This document shows, one piece after another, positions 62,501-64,000 of a stretch of 64,000 nucleotides of DNA (position 1 is its first letter; every line of letters starts with the position of its first letter). The DNA lies in the NCBI GenBank assembly GCA_024305405.1, contig JAKNDB010000087.1, positions 1,922,001-1,986,000 of the forward strand, read 5' to 3'. A program made the translations under genes and the position numbers. The stretch comes from Dirofilaria immitis. Its lineage: Eukaryota; Nematoda; Chromadorea; Rhabditida; Onchocercidae. A model generated the notes under the pieces. It was not told where the DNA came from. It saw nothing but the letters and a program-made list of their open reading frames with translations, and did no database searches.

Positions 62501-63753
62501 GATGGATATTGAAAGAGAAGATGATAAAGGTAAGACAATTAACTAGAAATTCGACATATTTATAAGGGCAATTATAGCAATAATGGAATTTATGGATCGT
62601 AAGTGTTTAATTTTCTAAATCTTCGTCATCATCCTTTTCTTCTTTTTATCATTCAACTTCCATTCTTTTTAATAATTTATTAGGGTAAATTTAATACTTT
62701 ATCTTTTGATTGTCTCACACATACACATCAAATTATCAGTGTCATTGAAGTGACAGTGACCATTTCAAAATGAATGTTTTCAATAAATGTATCATGCGTA
62801 AATTAAAAACAAGCATTTTTTCATTATCATAGCTTCATTGAACATGAAGAACAAGTTTGAAATTTGATATAAATTATGATATACATGTATAAAATCTACC
62901 ATATATATGTGTGAAATTTATCAGTTGACTGATATAAATTATGATATGTATAAAAATTTCATCAGTTAACTGAGGGTTATGAATTGCAAAAAATAATCGA
63001 AATTGAAGTTAAAGATTAAAGGCAATTTGTTAAATGCAAATATTACTAATAATCGAAATTGAAGTTAAAGATTAAAAGCAATTTGTTAAATGCAAATATT
63101 ACTATCTAAAAAGAAAAATCATTGCAATCTTTTTCGTCAAAAATTATTAAAGATTGAAAATGAATATATCAAAGTTGTTTGTGTCATAAAAAATGCATGA
63201 AATTTAATAAAAATAATTTATCAATTTCTTAACAATGAATCTTAATGAGATTTATCTTTCTTTAGACTCATTTCAGAAACAACTACAATATCGATTCAGT
63301 TGTGAAAATTGAAATAATAATTTCGATATCTATCGCTATAAACAACAACTAGCAACTAAAAATTATACTTAAGAAAGGATAAAGGAACTTTTAGACAATT
63401 AAAATGATTTGAATATCGATGAAAAAGTTATTCCATAGAAATTCAAATTTTTTAGCAGTGCATATTTCTTAAAGATTTCTTGAAGTTTCTTTAAAAGATA
63501 TGTTTAAAATACCTTAAGGATAATACTTAAATTTCATGTTTGCAAATATTTACTGTTCCAGTAATTCATCATTGCTGATAACGATTACCTGATTGTTGTC
63601 GTTAGATGTAATATTTGCCAAATTTTTTTCTTCTTTATTGTTCTCTGAATTGAATTCTAAAGCATCAAGTTTTATTGTTCCATACGCGGTTTTTTCTTCC
63701 TTAACTTTTTTAATCATTCTATTTTGCTTCTTTATTCCATGAATATTTCCCAT
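59547..63753 (-). CDS. Nematode globin with N-terminal extension and MGN start
   Basis: A haem-binding globin of the large worm globin family, probably about 290 residues. Exons: 63753-63554, 61381-61240, 60937-60808, 60596-60426, 59776-59547. Exon 1 starts MGNIHGIKKQN, a likely N-myristoylation signal followed by basic residues, and forms a polar extension. The globin core starts in exon 3 (SVQTDITNCWQTIVG). Exon 4 has KIFEICPELRTVF (helices B-C) and HAPFHRSSKLFASLINL, with the distal-region His. Exon 5 has YGRRHYRRQKQGFHLSYF, with the proximal F8 His, then AVFEKCLLDFF and, after a one-base break near 59650, EEWHLVISYIRNKMTVGVEL (helix H). The join of exons 1 and 2 is not in clear frame; another break lies near 61290, or a small exon is missed in the 2.2-kb intron. 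Confidence 0.8.
62993..63103. repeat. Direct repeat, 2 x about 55 bp, in globin intron 1
   Basis: TAATCGAAATTGAAGTTAAA followed by GATTAAA.GCAATTTGTTAA and ATGCAAATATTACT occurs twice in tandem with a single difference. Just upstream (62870-62970) is a looser repeat containing GATATAAATTATGATAT and TCAGTT.ACTGA. Confidence 0.9.
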
Positions 63754-64000
63754 TTTTTTCACCTTTTTAATCGTTATATTCCGTTAATTTCTAAAATTAT
63801 ATATCTACTTATTAGACATTTCATGAATAATTATGTCAAATTTATGGCATTTAAAATAAAGCGTGATGCTACTTTTAGAATTGCCTGTAATTATCAGATA
63901 GAATAAGCAATGAAAATTATAATTTCATTGATTAATATATTCCATCTAAAATTTAGAATTTAAATAATATAAGAAAATAAATTAATATAAGGTATCTGAC
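63754..64000. other. Upstream region of the globin gene
   Basis: AT-rich sequence with no recognised gene. Because exon 1 of the globin starts right beside it on the minus strand, it should hold its promoter or spliced-leader acceptor; I see no clear TATA box. Confidence 0.35.

Overview
This window is nuclear DNA from a nematode, most probably a spirurid/filarial-type parasite. The DNA is strongly AT-rich. Genes are split into many exons by short to medium introns that end in TTTTCAG. Several start codons sit just behind a TTTCAG without a nearby upstream exon, as expected for spliced-leader trans-splicing. A complete cuticlin of the CUT-1 family, a worm-type globin and a nematode-type fatty-acid elongase support this. 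The species cannot be named from sequence alone.

Layout. 1-3568 (-): an XPC/Rad4 nucleotide-excision-repair homologue, 3' end cut by the window edge. 6908-10065 (+): an aquaglyceroporin-like channel with a 37-bp minisatellite in its third intron. 10815-10977: a broken partial copy of URM1, with the apparent functional URM1 at 11252-11565 (-). 12313-15942 (+): RBM28, a four-RRM nucleolar protein. 17284-18412 (+): a degenerate mitochondrial glutamyl-tRNA synthetase copy. 19121-24515 (+): a BRAT1-like HEAT-repeat protein ending in a Cys-Tyr motif. 28067-32114 (-): an ELO elongase. 32.1-44.1 kb: a gene-poor AT desert with tandem arrays. 44160-45755 (+): METTL2-type tRNA m3C methyltransferase. 45.8-51.8 kb: repeats, including 29-bp and 99-bp arrays. 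51824-54138 (-): cuticlin cut-1 with a TATA box. 59547-63753 (-): a globin with an N-terminal MGN myristoylation-like start.

Most genes are unrelated housekeeping functions (DNA repair, tRNA modification, ribosome biogenesis, Integrator/DNA-damage, lipid synthesis, cuticle, haem protein), so no single pathway ties the window together. Rbm-28, the synthetase relic and BRAT1 lie head to tail on the + strand and could share transcription.

An important caveat is that nearly every conserved gene except cut-1 has one or more single-base losses, mostly in A, T or G runs, that break an otherwise well conserved frame. Because unrelated essential genes share this pattern, it looks like homopolymer error in the assembly rather than mass gene death. 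The synthetase relic is different: it has also lost its catalytic motifs. I found no clear evidence of a wholly new biological system. The best leads are the intronic minisatellite built on an AG|GT splice junction, the BRAT1 tail, the catalytically ruined synthetase with an intact-looking spliced-leader site, the URM1 copy that lost its diglycine, and the aquaporin filter change.
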